Positions 27,301 through 39,300 of a stretch of 64,000 nt of DNA are shown piece after piece (within the stretch, counting starts at the first letter, position 1; each line of letters starts with the position of its first letter). Both the position numbers and the translations under genes were made by a program. The DNA is from Hippasteria phrygiana (taxonomy: Eukaryota > Echinodermata > Asteroidea > Valvatida > Goniasteridae). The stretch is taken from the NCBI GenBank assembly GCA_037893225.1, contig JAZGUH010000056.1:2046001-2110000 (forward strand). The letters run 5' to 3'. The notes beneath the pieces were generated by a model. The model did not search any database. It was not told where the DNA came from and saw only the letters and a list, made by a program, of their open reading frames with translations.

Positions 27301-30300
27301 CTTGACCAATAATGAGACCTTAGCACAAAATACAAATTCTTTCAGCAAATTTAAATGTTTCCTCGTCCGAATATCGCATTCAAATTTTAAACAATGTGCA
27401 ATGTAAACAACTATTCACATATGTTATTACCCGACAGTGTAGCCATTTTAATTGGTTCAGCTAATGTTCTTTTGTAGTTTCAAAGTGTTGAATTGCTCTC
27501 GGTCTTATTTCAAATTTATTTTACATGATTTGCAATGTGATGAATATTTAAACATTCACTTGATATCATATCAAGTGGTTCTATTCTTGTTTTTGTGTTT
27601 CAAAATGTTGAATTTTGTATCAAGTTTTATCAATTATTCAAATATTTAACTGACAATATAATAATTTCCAATTGGTATTTCTAGTCGGTTTCCTTTGTGG
27701 CTTCTTAGGTGATATTTTTTCTAGTGTTACAAATTTGTATTGACTACTACATTTGAATCGTTTGTCTATTTGGAATAGTATTTACAATTGAAACATTCTC
27801 TTCCCACCAGAACAAAATAATGATCTGTTTATCACAATATAAACTAGCTGCAGTCACTAAATTCCTTCATTTTGTATTCCACTTTTGTCCCAAGAGCCTT
27901 TTCCTGCCCCCGTCCCACTTCCAATCGAGCATAGCACGACCCAGGCCTGGCTCGTTTGTGCATGCTTTTATTTAATTGATTACACCTCCGAACCCTTGGC
28001 TATCTGACACGCTTTATTGATTTCCCCCTTTGCATAGGCTGGCGAGACATGCACGGCAATAAGTCGCGTTTCAGCGGCCGCCTCAACATGATCGACGACC
28101 TTTTTCAGCAGGTCAGAGACACCCGACCCACCGACTCGGGCGAAATCAAACGTGAGTGTTTGGTGCACCGTATTTAGCACACTTTGTTTTGTTGAGAACT
28201 TGACTTTGCAGAAATTTAATTGGGTCTGTTGTGGGATTTTCCACAATAGCTTGTGCGATTTTGTTGGAAGTCACTTTAACATTTTGGCTTGTTTGTTTCT
28301 CAGAGCTTTATGCCCAATATGCAGACTTTTTATTTTTGGAAAGAACACGTTTTGTCCATTTTGAGAAGGTGTATTTTTTTGTATTGGCCAATCATTTCAT
28401 CTTAAGTCTCAGGAATTTGTTTTTTTCCCTAGAATTTTGCAGTTGCATTGCGGTGCTCAGATGTTTTTGTTTATATTGACAGCTACCTTTTATAAAAAAA
28501 ACGTTTGAATTTTGATTAGCTGTTTTGGAATTTTAATTAGCATTTTCTATGCTCTGCAAACAATATCATTAGCTATTAGTGTGTTATTTGTTTTAATGAT
28601 TACTTCATTATGTACAGTGGTGTTCAAAAATGTTCGAACGCTTGGCATATTTTAGGTACTTTAGTTCTTTGTGACGAAATGGCAATCAATATACCAATGT
28701 ACATTGAAATGAAACCCTTTGGAATGAACTTCAGAAGACTTGGAACAGTATTAGTGAAGAAACTCTCAGGAAATATAGGGTGGACATACCAAATATTAGA
28801 GTAAAGTTTGATAAAAAAAGATGGTAGGACTGGCAGATACTAATGTGAGCTACATGTATGCTCACAACCATTACATGTACCTTTTCTATTTAACAGGTGA
28901 AAAATGTAAACCAGGCTTTGTAATGCATTAAATATCAATTTCTTCAGATATGTCAAGTGTTTGAATAATTTTGCACACCACTGTAGTTCAATACATTTCA
29001 TTTTGTATTTATTAATTTTTTATATTTATTTTTGTCATATTGAAATCACCAAATCTAAGCCTAAAGGCCACTTTCGCTGCATATGCTTATGTTCTTCCTG
29101 ATTGCAACCAAGCAATCCATCAAAATGAAGGATCTTATGAGTGCCAGCATAAAAACTATAACTCATTTTGTAGGATTCAATATAAAAAATCAACCATAAA
29201 GTCATAAAATGTAGGTCAGTTTCAGTTTTTGTAATTTTTGATAAAGTTTTTATTTGAATTTTAAATTTATTTTTTTTATTGCAGGAAGTTCACCAAGAGC
29301 GTCCCCAAATCAGGTCAGGCGGACAGTGAAAAAAAGCCTCAAGAATTTCTTCCAGTCAGCCCCAAAGTTTCAGAAACATTTAAGAAGGTAACTGCCTGGT
29401 TGTGCAAAGATGGAATTTGTGTCGGGAGATGACGCAGATTAGTAGAGAGATTTTTGCCCTTTTCTCAGTGTTTTCCGAGCGCCTGGGGGAAATAATTCAC
29501 AGGCTTAGTTGTGCAGGACCTGAACCCACGACCGCCTGATTACTAGTGCAGACATCTTAACCACTCGACCACCGAGCTTGCTGGGGTCGGCTGGCCAGTT
29601 ATTGGGTTCGAATCAGCCGGCATTTCCCTATAAACTACCAAATTGTTTACGGCTTTGTTAGTCAGCTGGATACAGATAAATATGCCATTTTAAATTTTAA
29701 TTCGTCAAACAATCCACAAGGGAAACTGACTAGGTAAATTTGAATACATTTTCAAAGTGAACAAAGAAACTGGCAGGAGCGGGATTTGAACCTGCGATCT
29801 CTTGGTTACCGTACCGGTACGGTAACCCGGAGGTCGCAGGTTTGAATCCCGCTCCTGCCAGTTTCTTTGTTCACTTTGAAATTTTTAAATTTTAGTTAAT
29901 CATTAAAGTGCTGCCTTTAATATTTATCTGTACCTATAAACTACATATGCACATCTTGAGGTACATGGTTAATCGCGATTTAACAAAGTAACATTCAGCT
30001 TTAGTGTTATTTTGCGAAACCAGTACCGGCTTTTTGCATGAAAATGTACCAATGTTTTTGCGCGTAATGTTGTGAAAACGTCTGTTGCAAATCTCATCCA
30101 GCCAAATAACACTTCACTGATGGCAAATTTTCTTGTATGATTTGAATTTTTTTCTTTCTGGGAAAAACAAATTATGAAGATCTTGCCCCGAATCAAGTGA
30201 TAGAGCAACAGTGTGTTTTGCAACGAAGGTTGTTAATTTCTGTAATGCATGTGCAATTGCCAACTCGGTATACAGACAGTATTAGATACCCCTCTTAAAA

Positions 30301-33300
30301 ACTCCACGATGAATGATGAGTCAATCGAAGTGTGGTGTCATTTCACTGGTGTAGATACTTAATAATTTACAAGAGCCTTTGTGCATTCTTCATTAGCCAT
30401 GTCATTACGTGATTAAAACAGTGGTCTGTAGGATCTAGCATTGAAAGTTGATGTGACTAGCCATGCGTAGGCGGAGTACAGCTGAGAGGGGGGTGGGGGG
30501 GGGGGGAGTTGTTATATTGTTGCTAGCTATCATGAACGTGATCTGAGAGTCTGTGCCAAGCTAACTTTACCAGCGTGATAGGGTGAATGGTCATGTATCT
30601 GAACAAATAGTTACACGTTTCTAAATCACTACATCATGTGAGCTTTCGTACGTGAAAGTAACACATGAAAGTGTACTTCACACTTGCTCTTTTTATAGCG
30701 TTGCGTCATCATTGGTGAAATTGTTAGGAGCCGTAGGGAATCTGACTTTGCACATCATGTGTTTGATATGCCATGTGCCGCGTAGTTTTTTTCCCGCAAC
30801 TTTATTTGCGCACGTTCACAGTGCTAATGTTTGCGTTTTTAAACGATGTGGAATGCTGCCATTCACTCATTTTTTCTGTAATACAGAGGTCTAGATTTTG
30901 TAACTTGTTCGTGTACGTGTTTTTGTGCACGATGTAGGCAACTTCTGGGGCTGCACAGTTCTGCGCAACAATTATAGTGACTCTGGCATCGGTTTTTTTG
31001 TTTGGCAAACATGTACCTACAAAAGTCGGGGTAAAAAAGCTTGATATGCAAAGTCCAACATGTGTTTTAACATTTCGGAAACGGTTTATGCTTTATTTTT
31101 GCTTAATTGAAGACATTTACCAAATTTCTCATCAAATTCGGACGTTCGCTTTAACTTGTAAGGCAGCAGAGTAAGGACCAGACAGCTGAAAATTACGTCA
31201 TACACATTTTATGTTCCGGGTGAACAAGATACACATACCCATGCAAAATATATTCATAATATGATATGCCTGTCCTGCAATGTGGCGGCCTATTCTTGCT
31301 TTGGCGACATAGGTATTTGAATTAGTCTATTCTTAATTTTTTTTTCCTGGTTTCACTAATATTATTTTAGAGGAGTGTACCTGGCCTCTGTGATGTACAA
31401 CGATGACAAGGTGCTGGTTACCGGTGAGGATCAGCTTCCCATCGTCGAGGTGGACGAAACATTCTCTAGTAGCATTCATCAAGACTTCCTCTGGTTCCTC
31501 AAGGTAGTGTACTATAGCCCCTATAGATTCCATCTTCACATTGATTAAGCGGTACCCACTGACATAAAAAAGGGTATTATGTCGCACTATGTGAAAACAC
31601 GCACAGGGCTGTTCTATGTGAAGCGGGTGAACAAATCTTCACTTAAGTGATTTTTTGGTTTTTGGTTTGTTGGCTTCTGTTATAGCTATATTTTCAGAAT
31701 TTATTTTCAGAAACATTAATATTGATGAATAAAGATGAAAAAAATAAATATTGATAAAAATTACTTCTATCTTATTTCTTTGCACTTTTTGTGTTTGAAG
31801 GTCTATATCTCTAAACGCACTTCCGTAAAAATTCTGTATACAAATGTCAAGATATCTGGAGAACACAAAATGCCACAGGGGTCAAACCTACACCAAATTA
31901 AAGCTTAGGATGTGACAAATTCAACTGTATAGAACTCATTTTTCAAACTTTGCGACATAATAGCCCTTTTTGCAGAGCCGGTCACATATTGGATTTGAAT
32001 CAGTGAGCTAACCCCGGCAAGCTCAGTGGAGTACTAAGTACGAGTACATACTACAACACTGGGAACAAGAATTTAAGATTTGAGTAATACGCTATCAGAG
32101 TATGAGTACAAGTACCTTTAAATTGGTACTTGATTAATACCTGCGTACAGGTATTATAACACTGGGAACCAGACTTTGGGCATATTCAAATCCTTTCTCG
32201 TGTTGACGGAACACGAGAATGGACTCGAATGTCAAGAACCAACATGTGAAACATGATTTTCACTCCCCGCTATCTGGAGAGTTGATGAAGAAGAAGAAAG
32301 ATGGCTGACAGCGCAGGACATTCGTATATCCTCAGATCGTGGAATGCTTTTTTTGAATAAGAGAAGTTGTAGCAAATGGAAATATTAGATCTGTTTTCAA
32401 TTAGTCTTCTTCATTCAAAGAATCAAACAGCATAAAAGCTGTGAAGATTGTTTCAACTTTCGCTGCATTGTTCATGGGCGTCGCCATCTTGAATGGCGCC
32501 ACCAAAGGCATACACTTCGTTATTTGAAATCGGCAACCCGAGAACAATGTACTCGAGTCAGTTGAAAACTGGGTTTCAAATATGCCCCCTGGTAGACACC
32601 ACTGGCTGACCACAACCTTTTTTAATTGATTTCCAGGTTGCAGGCACTTGGGAGGATGTGGACCTCCTGCGGTCGGACCTAGAGAGGACAAGTGGTTCCT
32701 CGCCGGCCATCCTCTTCCGCGCACGGCTTCTACAGGCGGCCTCCCTCCTCCAGACAGCCCTGGGCACGCAGGATCTCGGCCAGGTCTTCTACGAGCCAAT
32801 CAGAGACGGCCACGGCATCATCATCATCGTCATCATCAACCAAATCAGGGTAAGGCTCAATAATTCAATTCAATTTCAGTTCAAGAACTATTTATTGGCT
32901 AATTGTGAATGGTGCATGGGTTCAGCAGCGTTTGATCACAATAAGTTAATATCAGTTAATTTGAAATTTAGAAGCTTGTAATTCAAAACAATTTTGTTTG
33001 GTTTAGTTGATATGGTTCATTCCATAAATTTGGGGTCCAAAAGTGTGACATTTTTTGGGGGTCTCCCTGTTACACCTGACCTGTGTAATTTCCATTAAGT
33101 ATCATTAAAATTGACTTCACACTATTTTTTACTTGTTTGGCAGGGACTTTACGCAATCACTCTTGGAGATAGAAGGCATTAAAGAATGTGTCCAGAATTG
33201 CAAAATCTTATACATGTCACGATGTAACAGGGACACAAAAAATGTCGCACTTTTGGACCCTAAATTTATGGAATGACCCATATACATCACTGTATTATTG

Positions 33301-36300
33301 TCACTGTAAGATGATCAATCAAATAATTTTGGGTTACATACGTCGTAAACTCACCTTTTAGAAACGTTTATGTGCTCCTCCACATTTTGGAGAAAAACGA
33401 CTACAAGCTGTTGTGGTTTAGTCATTCAAGATTGTACTCACCAAAGCCCTAGCCTTTTTACACACGATTTATTAAGGCACAACGGACTTTAGCAATGTTT
33501 TTTTTTCGTTATGCACAGGACCAAAGGGTAATTCAGTCAACTTCATCTTTAAAGTGGGCCAATATGAATCGCATCCAGAAGCGGAAGTCGGTGAACATGG
33601 ATAATCCAATTGCTGCCGAGATGCTGCTGGCTTCCCTTCCTGTAAGTCGGCCGGAGAATTATACAAAATGTGTATCAACCTGTAGAATACATACAATGGC
33701 CTTAGCCGCAGTTTGAAAAAGACCATTCCTGCACTTACTCAATCCATTCATTTTTGAACTATATTCTTCTTGCATGGGAATGCAATGAATAGATGGATTT
33801 TTTTTTTTTGAAAGCTTTCATTCACATGAAAGGGGGGCTCCAAGTGCGATGAATAGGATCACTCTATTCAGTGTGGTGCCTATTGTTTGTGTTTACGCTT
33901 GGCTGCACAGCCCGTTCTTGGCATAGCAGCCTACCATCAATAACAGCTGGACTCAAGGGGTAAAACATGCTTCGCACCTATGTGAAACAATCTCGGGCAT
34001 TTAATTGCTGTTGATAATAAGCCCCATCATTCCGTCTCACAGGAAAAGATCTTATATCACCAAGTGAGCGGGATCAAGCTCACCAAAGGTCTCTACATAG
34101 GCTACCTGAAGCTCCGAAGCTCCGTGGATACGATACGAGTCCAGGTACCAGAGAAGCTACCCAGCGTGCTGCCTCACGTCAAACTGAGAGACAACCCCAA
34201 CGTATCCCAGGAGGAGTGGGAGTGGCTACACACACTGGATAATTGCCAGGTGGGTGTGGCCAAATTAGATGCAGTCGTACCCTTTAGTTATCAGGCAGTT
34301 TGTTTGTGTGTGTGTTTGTTTCTTATGTTTAATGTTATTGAAATTACCCAATACAAGGCTAAAAGCCACTCTAGGTACGGGGTTACAGTTTTCCTTTTCC
34401 CAGATCTAAATAGACGATTATTCTTCAGCAGTTTCCAGAGAAATTATCCAAATTATCAGGCCTATAGAACCCAGTCGGGGAAATTTTCACGGTCGAGTAC
34501 ACAAACTTGACTGCTTAGACTATTTGCACATGTACCGATTTTCGTTAAAGAACACAACATTGTTAATTTCAACAATGGTCCAGGCTGAGCAAGATAAACA
34601 CGCCAACGAATTGACAGTTCTAGTTAAGTCAATCAATGGAATAAAAGCTGAAGCACGGGTTTTAAGATCGCTCCCCAAGAAGTCCCAATTATTAAGCCTG
34701 AAACCGCCAGTTACCTTTCTTTTTCATAAATCAGCATATTAAACCGACTACTGTAACCATGACCGACTCCTCTGATGTCAGTAAGTCCACCAGAAGCAGT
34801 AAAAAAAAGGGTAAAAACGACCAACCTCTGCCTGCCCCCTCGGCCACTGGTGCTGGTATTCAAGATGGCTGCCAGTGTTGCCGTGACGCCCTGGTGGACG
34901 TGAACGCGAAGTTGGACAGAATACTCCAGACCCTAGATACCATGGGAGCTAGGCTCGGTATTCTGGAATCAAGTCTTCTTGAGACCAACAGCCGCGTTGA
35001 TGCCAACTCTAAGGATATAGACGACCTGAAAACATCGGTGGAAATGGTTGGGGATAAGTGCCAATCGCTTGTAAAGCTGATCAACACACGGGCCGACGGC
35101 AACTACAGGGAAATCATGAAGCTTGATGACCAAATCGAAGACCTCCAAAATCGGAATAGAAGGAATAACCTGGTATTTCACGGTGTCCCAGAGAGTTCAG
35201 AAAAAGATCAATCCTGTGAGGACTTTGTTAGCGACTTCTTGGCCAACCACATGAAGCTGGAGGGAAGCTCGGAAGTTGAAATCGAGCGTGCGCACCGTAC
35301 GCCGGGACGCCGACCATCAAGCCCGGGGTCCGGTAACCAACGCCCGAGGCTCATTCACTGTAAGCTTTTGAGGTACACTGACAGGCAGTCCATACTCAAG
35401 AATGCTGCTCGCCTGCTCAAAAACAATCCCTACAAAGGTTCCAACATATACATAACAGATGATGTGACCCCAAGAGTCCGGCAAGCAAGGAAATGCCTGA
35501 GAGACGACCATCTACAATCTATCAGACGTGATTCCCGGGTCCAGTTCGCCTATATTCCCATGTCCATCCCAGCCGTCATTCACTACAAGCTGAACAGCGG
35601 TCCATTCAAGACCTTCCGACTTGGGGAAGCCAATCCCATTTCCTAGCTTCCCAACTGCTAAATTACACACCTATAGCTTCAGCAGCCCAGCTAAGTACCT
35701 TCTGTAATCAATTACATTAATTAACTAATAGTTTAAATTGTTCTAACCTACAAATAAATATTGGAATGCATTTTGCTAAATATTCATATGATTCTGGAAG
35801 TCAAATATCAATTAGTGTAACTTCATTATTTAAAACTGTGTATCTTATATGTGCTTGTATGTTGAGCAAGTCACTGGTTTATTCCGTCGGCATGGCGGAC
35901 GCCATTATCCACCAATGCTTCAACTACAGGCCATCCGTACTTAAGGTTGTGGTAGCATCTTTAAGGACTTCTTTGTTATTAATCAGTCTACCTTACCATT
36001 AATTCAATTCGAGTGCATCACACACAATGAGTGACAGTGACACATTTAGTGAGGACAGTAGCGATGAATCAGTGATTGACGCTCCTTTCCGTTTCAATGA
36101 CTGCGTCTTTAACCCAACGTCTTTAAATCTAGTGGATCCCAGTGGGCTTTTGTGCAACTCTTTTGGTGCCCAATATCTATCTGAAAGGGAATTAAGAACA
36201 AAAGCTGATGGAATGGAAGACGGATCGTTTTCAGTATTCCACAATAACATACGAAGCATCCAAAAACACTTTGAAGATCTGATGCTTACTTTAGACAACA

Positions 36301-39300
36301 TAAAACACAAGTTTCACGTCATTGGTCTAACTGAAACGTGGCTCAAAACCAGTCCTGATTCAATGCTGTCTATCCCCGGATATTCATACGAATATAAAAA
36401 TAGACTGGGACAAAATGGTGGTGGTGTCATGTTGTATATAAAAGAATCATTGTCTTATATTGTTAGACCCGACTTGTATAGCGTTTCAAATTGTTTTGAA
36501 TCCATTTTTGTCGAAATTGATACCTGCAAAAAGGAAAATATCATTGTAGGCTTAATTTATAGACCTCCAGGTCAAAATGTTTCTACTTTCACTGAGGATT
36601 TCGACGAAATTCTCAGTAAAATAACTCCCGAAAGGAAAACTTGCTATATTTTAGGAGATTTTAACATCAACTTGTTAAAATGCGATTCTCATAGCCTAAC
36701 TCATGAGTTTCTTAACATGTTGTATTCTAACTCCTTTCGCCCCACTATAGACAAACCAACCAGAATTACGCAAAAAACAGCTACTCTTATTGATAACATT
36801 TTCACGAACAGTTTGGAAGATCTTCAGGTAAATATTGTACTTTCGGAATTAAGTGATCATTTGCCTATTGTTCTATTTGGTCCAAGTTTTTCTAAAGTAA
36901 AAGAGACAAGGAACTTTTATTGGAAAAGAGATACTAGTGGCCAAAATATTTCTGCCCTGAAACATGAATTAGAGACTATTAAGTGGAATGAAGTCGTTAA
37001 TTCACAAAATGTAAATGAGTGTTATAACCAGTTCATTACAAGATTAACTTTGCTTTTTGATGAATTTGTTCCCTATAAAAAAGTCAAAAGTAAAAAGACA
37101 ATACGCAATCCCTGGCTAACGAAAGGTCTTTTGAAATCAATCAGACGGAAAAACAGTTTATATAAACGCTATCTCAATAACCCAAATGAATCCAATAAAA
37201 GAAAATATGATAAATACCGCAACAGATTAACAACTGTTATTCGAACAGCCAAAACAAATTACTTTACTGCTACTTTTGAGAAGGAAAAATGTAACATGAA
37301 AAATACATGGAAACTTATCAATGACGTGTTAAACAAAAATTCTAAAAGATCGCATGGCCCCGAATCCTTCAAAGTGAATAATAACACTATCATAGATAAC
37401 CCGCGACAAATTGCTGAAACATTTAACGACTTCTTTACAAACATTGGTCCGGAACTTGCATCTAAGATTCCTCAAGTCCAGTCCAACCCAACTGATTATA
37501 TAGATGGAGATTTTAGTCATTCCTTTTTTATGGCTCCAATAACCGACCATGAACTTCTAAAATGCATTGATAAATTACCCTCTAGAAAGAGTCCAGGACA
37601 TGATCAATTGTGCACGTTCCTTGTCAAGAAAATTGCACCCTTTATCATAATTCCCCTGTTAAAAATTTTTAACCTATCATTAACAACAGGAATTGTACCA
37701 GACGATTTCAAGATCGCTAAAGTTATTCCTGTATTCAAAAATGGAGATCGTCAACTAACTTGTAATTACCGCCCTATTTCAATATTACCTTGTCTTTCTA
37801 AATTGCTTGAGCGATTAGTTGCAAATCGTCTTGATTCGTTTCTAACTAAGTATGATATTTTAACTAACTCACAGTATGGATTCCGGTCAAATTTCTCCAC
37901 TCAAATGGCCTTGGTTGACCTTGTTGATAAAATCAGTTCATCTTTGGATCAATCTCAGCACACTATTGGGTTGTTCCTGGACCTTTCCAAGGCATTCGAT
38001 ACCATTGATCATAACATTTTACTATCAAAACTTAACAGGTATGGCATTAGAGGAATAGCCTTGGAATGGTTCAGGAACTATCTCTCTGATAGAAAGCAAT
38101 TCGTACAATGGAAAGATAATGAATCCGACCTTAAACCTATTAAATGTGGAGTACCACAAGGTTCTATCTTGGGCCCCATACTTTTTCTCGTGTACATAAA
38201 TGACATTGTTAATTCTTCAAAGTTACTGTCTTATATTCTGTTTGCAGATGATACCAGTATTTTCTACAGTCATAACAATTTAATAGAGGCAGTTACTACA
38301 ATAAATAAAGAACTTTGTAATGTATCGTCTTGGTTTAAATGTAATCGGCTTTCCATTAATGAAAAGAAAACGTGTTTTATGTCCTTCTCGAACAAAAACA
38401 AGAATAGTGATTTTGACATATATATAAATAATTTGAAAATACGCCAAGTGAGTTCCTTTAAATTTCTTGGTGTTACCATTGATAGAGGTCTTACCTGGAA
38501 GTCTCATTGCCAGCAGGTTCATACGACAGTTTCACGAATTCTGGGGATACTGCGTAAACTGAAATATGTATTTCCAACAAGTGTACTTTTTTCTATCTAT
38601 AATACCTTGGCCCTGCCCCATCTGCAATATGGCATATTAGCCTGGGGAAATTCCCAGACTACTCTTTTGAATAAGCTTTTAATATTACAAAAAAAAGTTC
38701 TTAGAGTCGTTACGAAGTCTACCTTTAGAGAAAACACTGGTCCGCTTTTCAGAATGTATAATACACTCACAATTTTTAATATATATAAATATCATCTTGG
38801 AATATTTATGTTTAAATTCGAAAACAACCTTCTACCCTGTGTAATAAATTCTATGTTCTTGAGAAATAATGAAATTCACACTCACAACACAAGATCAGCA
38901 GCTAAGCTTCATATTGGGAAGGCAAGAACCACTTTATTTTTAAAAACAGTTAGACACCAAGGCCCTCTTCTATGGAATAAAATAATGCCAATCCCTTACT
39001 TTAGAAACATACATGGTTTTAAAAAATACTTCAAAAAAACTATTATTTCCGGAAAATTATAGTGAATAACAGTATACTACTGCTTAATGCTCCAATATTA
39101 TATTTGTATTGATGTATCATTGCTAAATGTATTTCCCTTCCTTTTTATACTCCTGTTAATGACATTCTTTTCCTGAAACTTTTATTACGTAATAAAATTA
39201 TTTATATTTATTTAGAAAGTAACATTTAATTATTTGTAAAGGAGCCTGGCCTCGTATAAGCCTATGCTTCTGCCAGGTATCCTCCATACATCACCCTGTG

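Noticed and set aside
29775..29875. tRNA gene
   Set aside because: Only the T-arm/acceptor half exists, in two inverted copies; no A box or anticodon arm can be folded.
34250..34510. Extension of the ANKFN1 exon o frame
   Set aside because: The frame runs past a clear GTGGGT donor into repeat B; the next exon (39925) continues the family similarity in phase.
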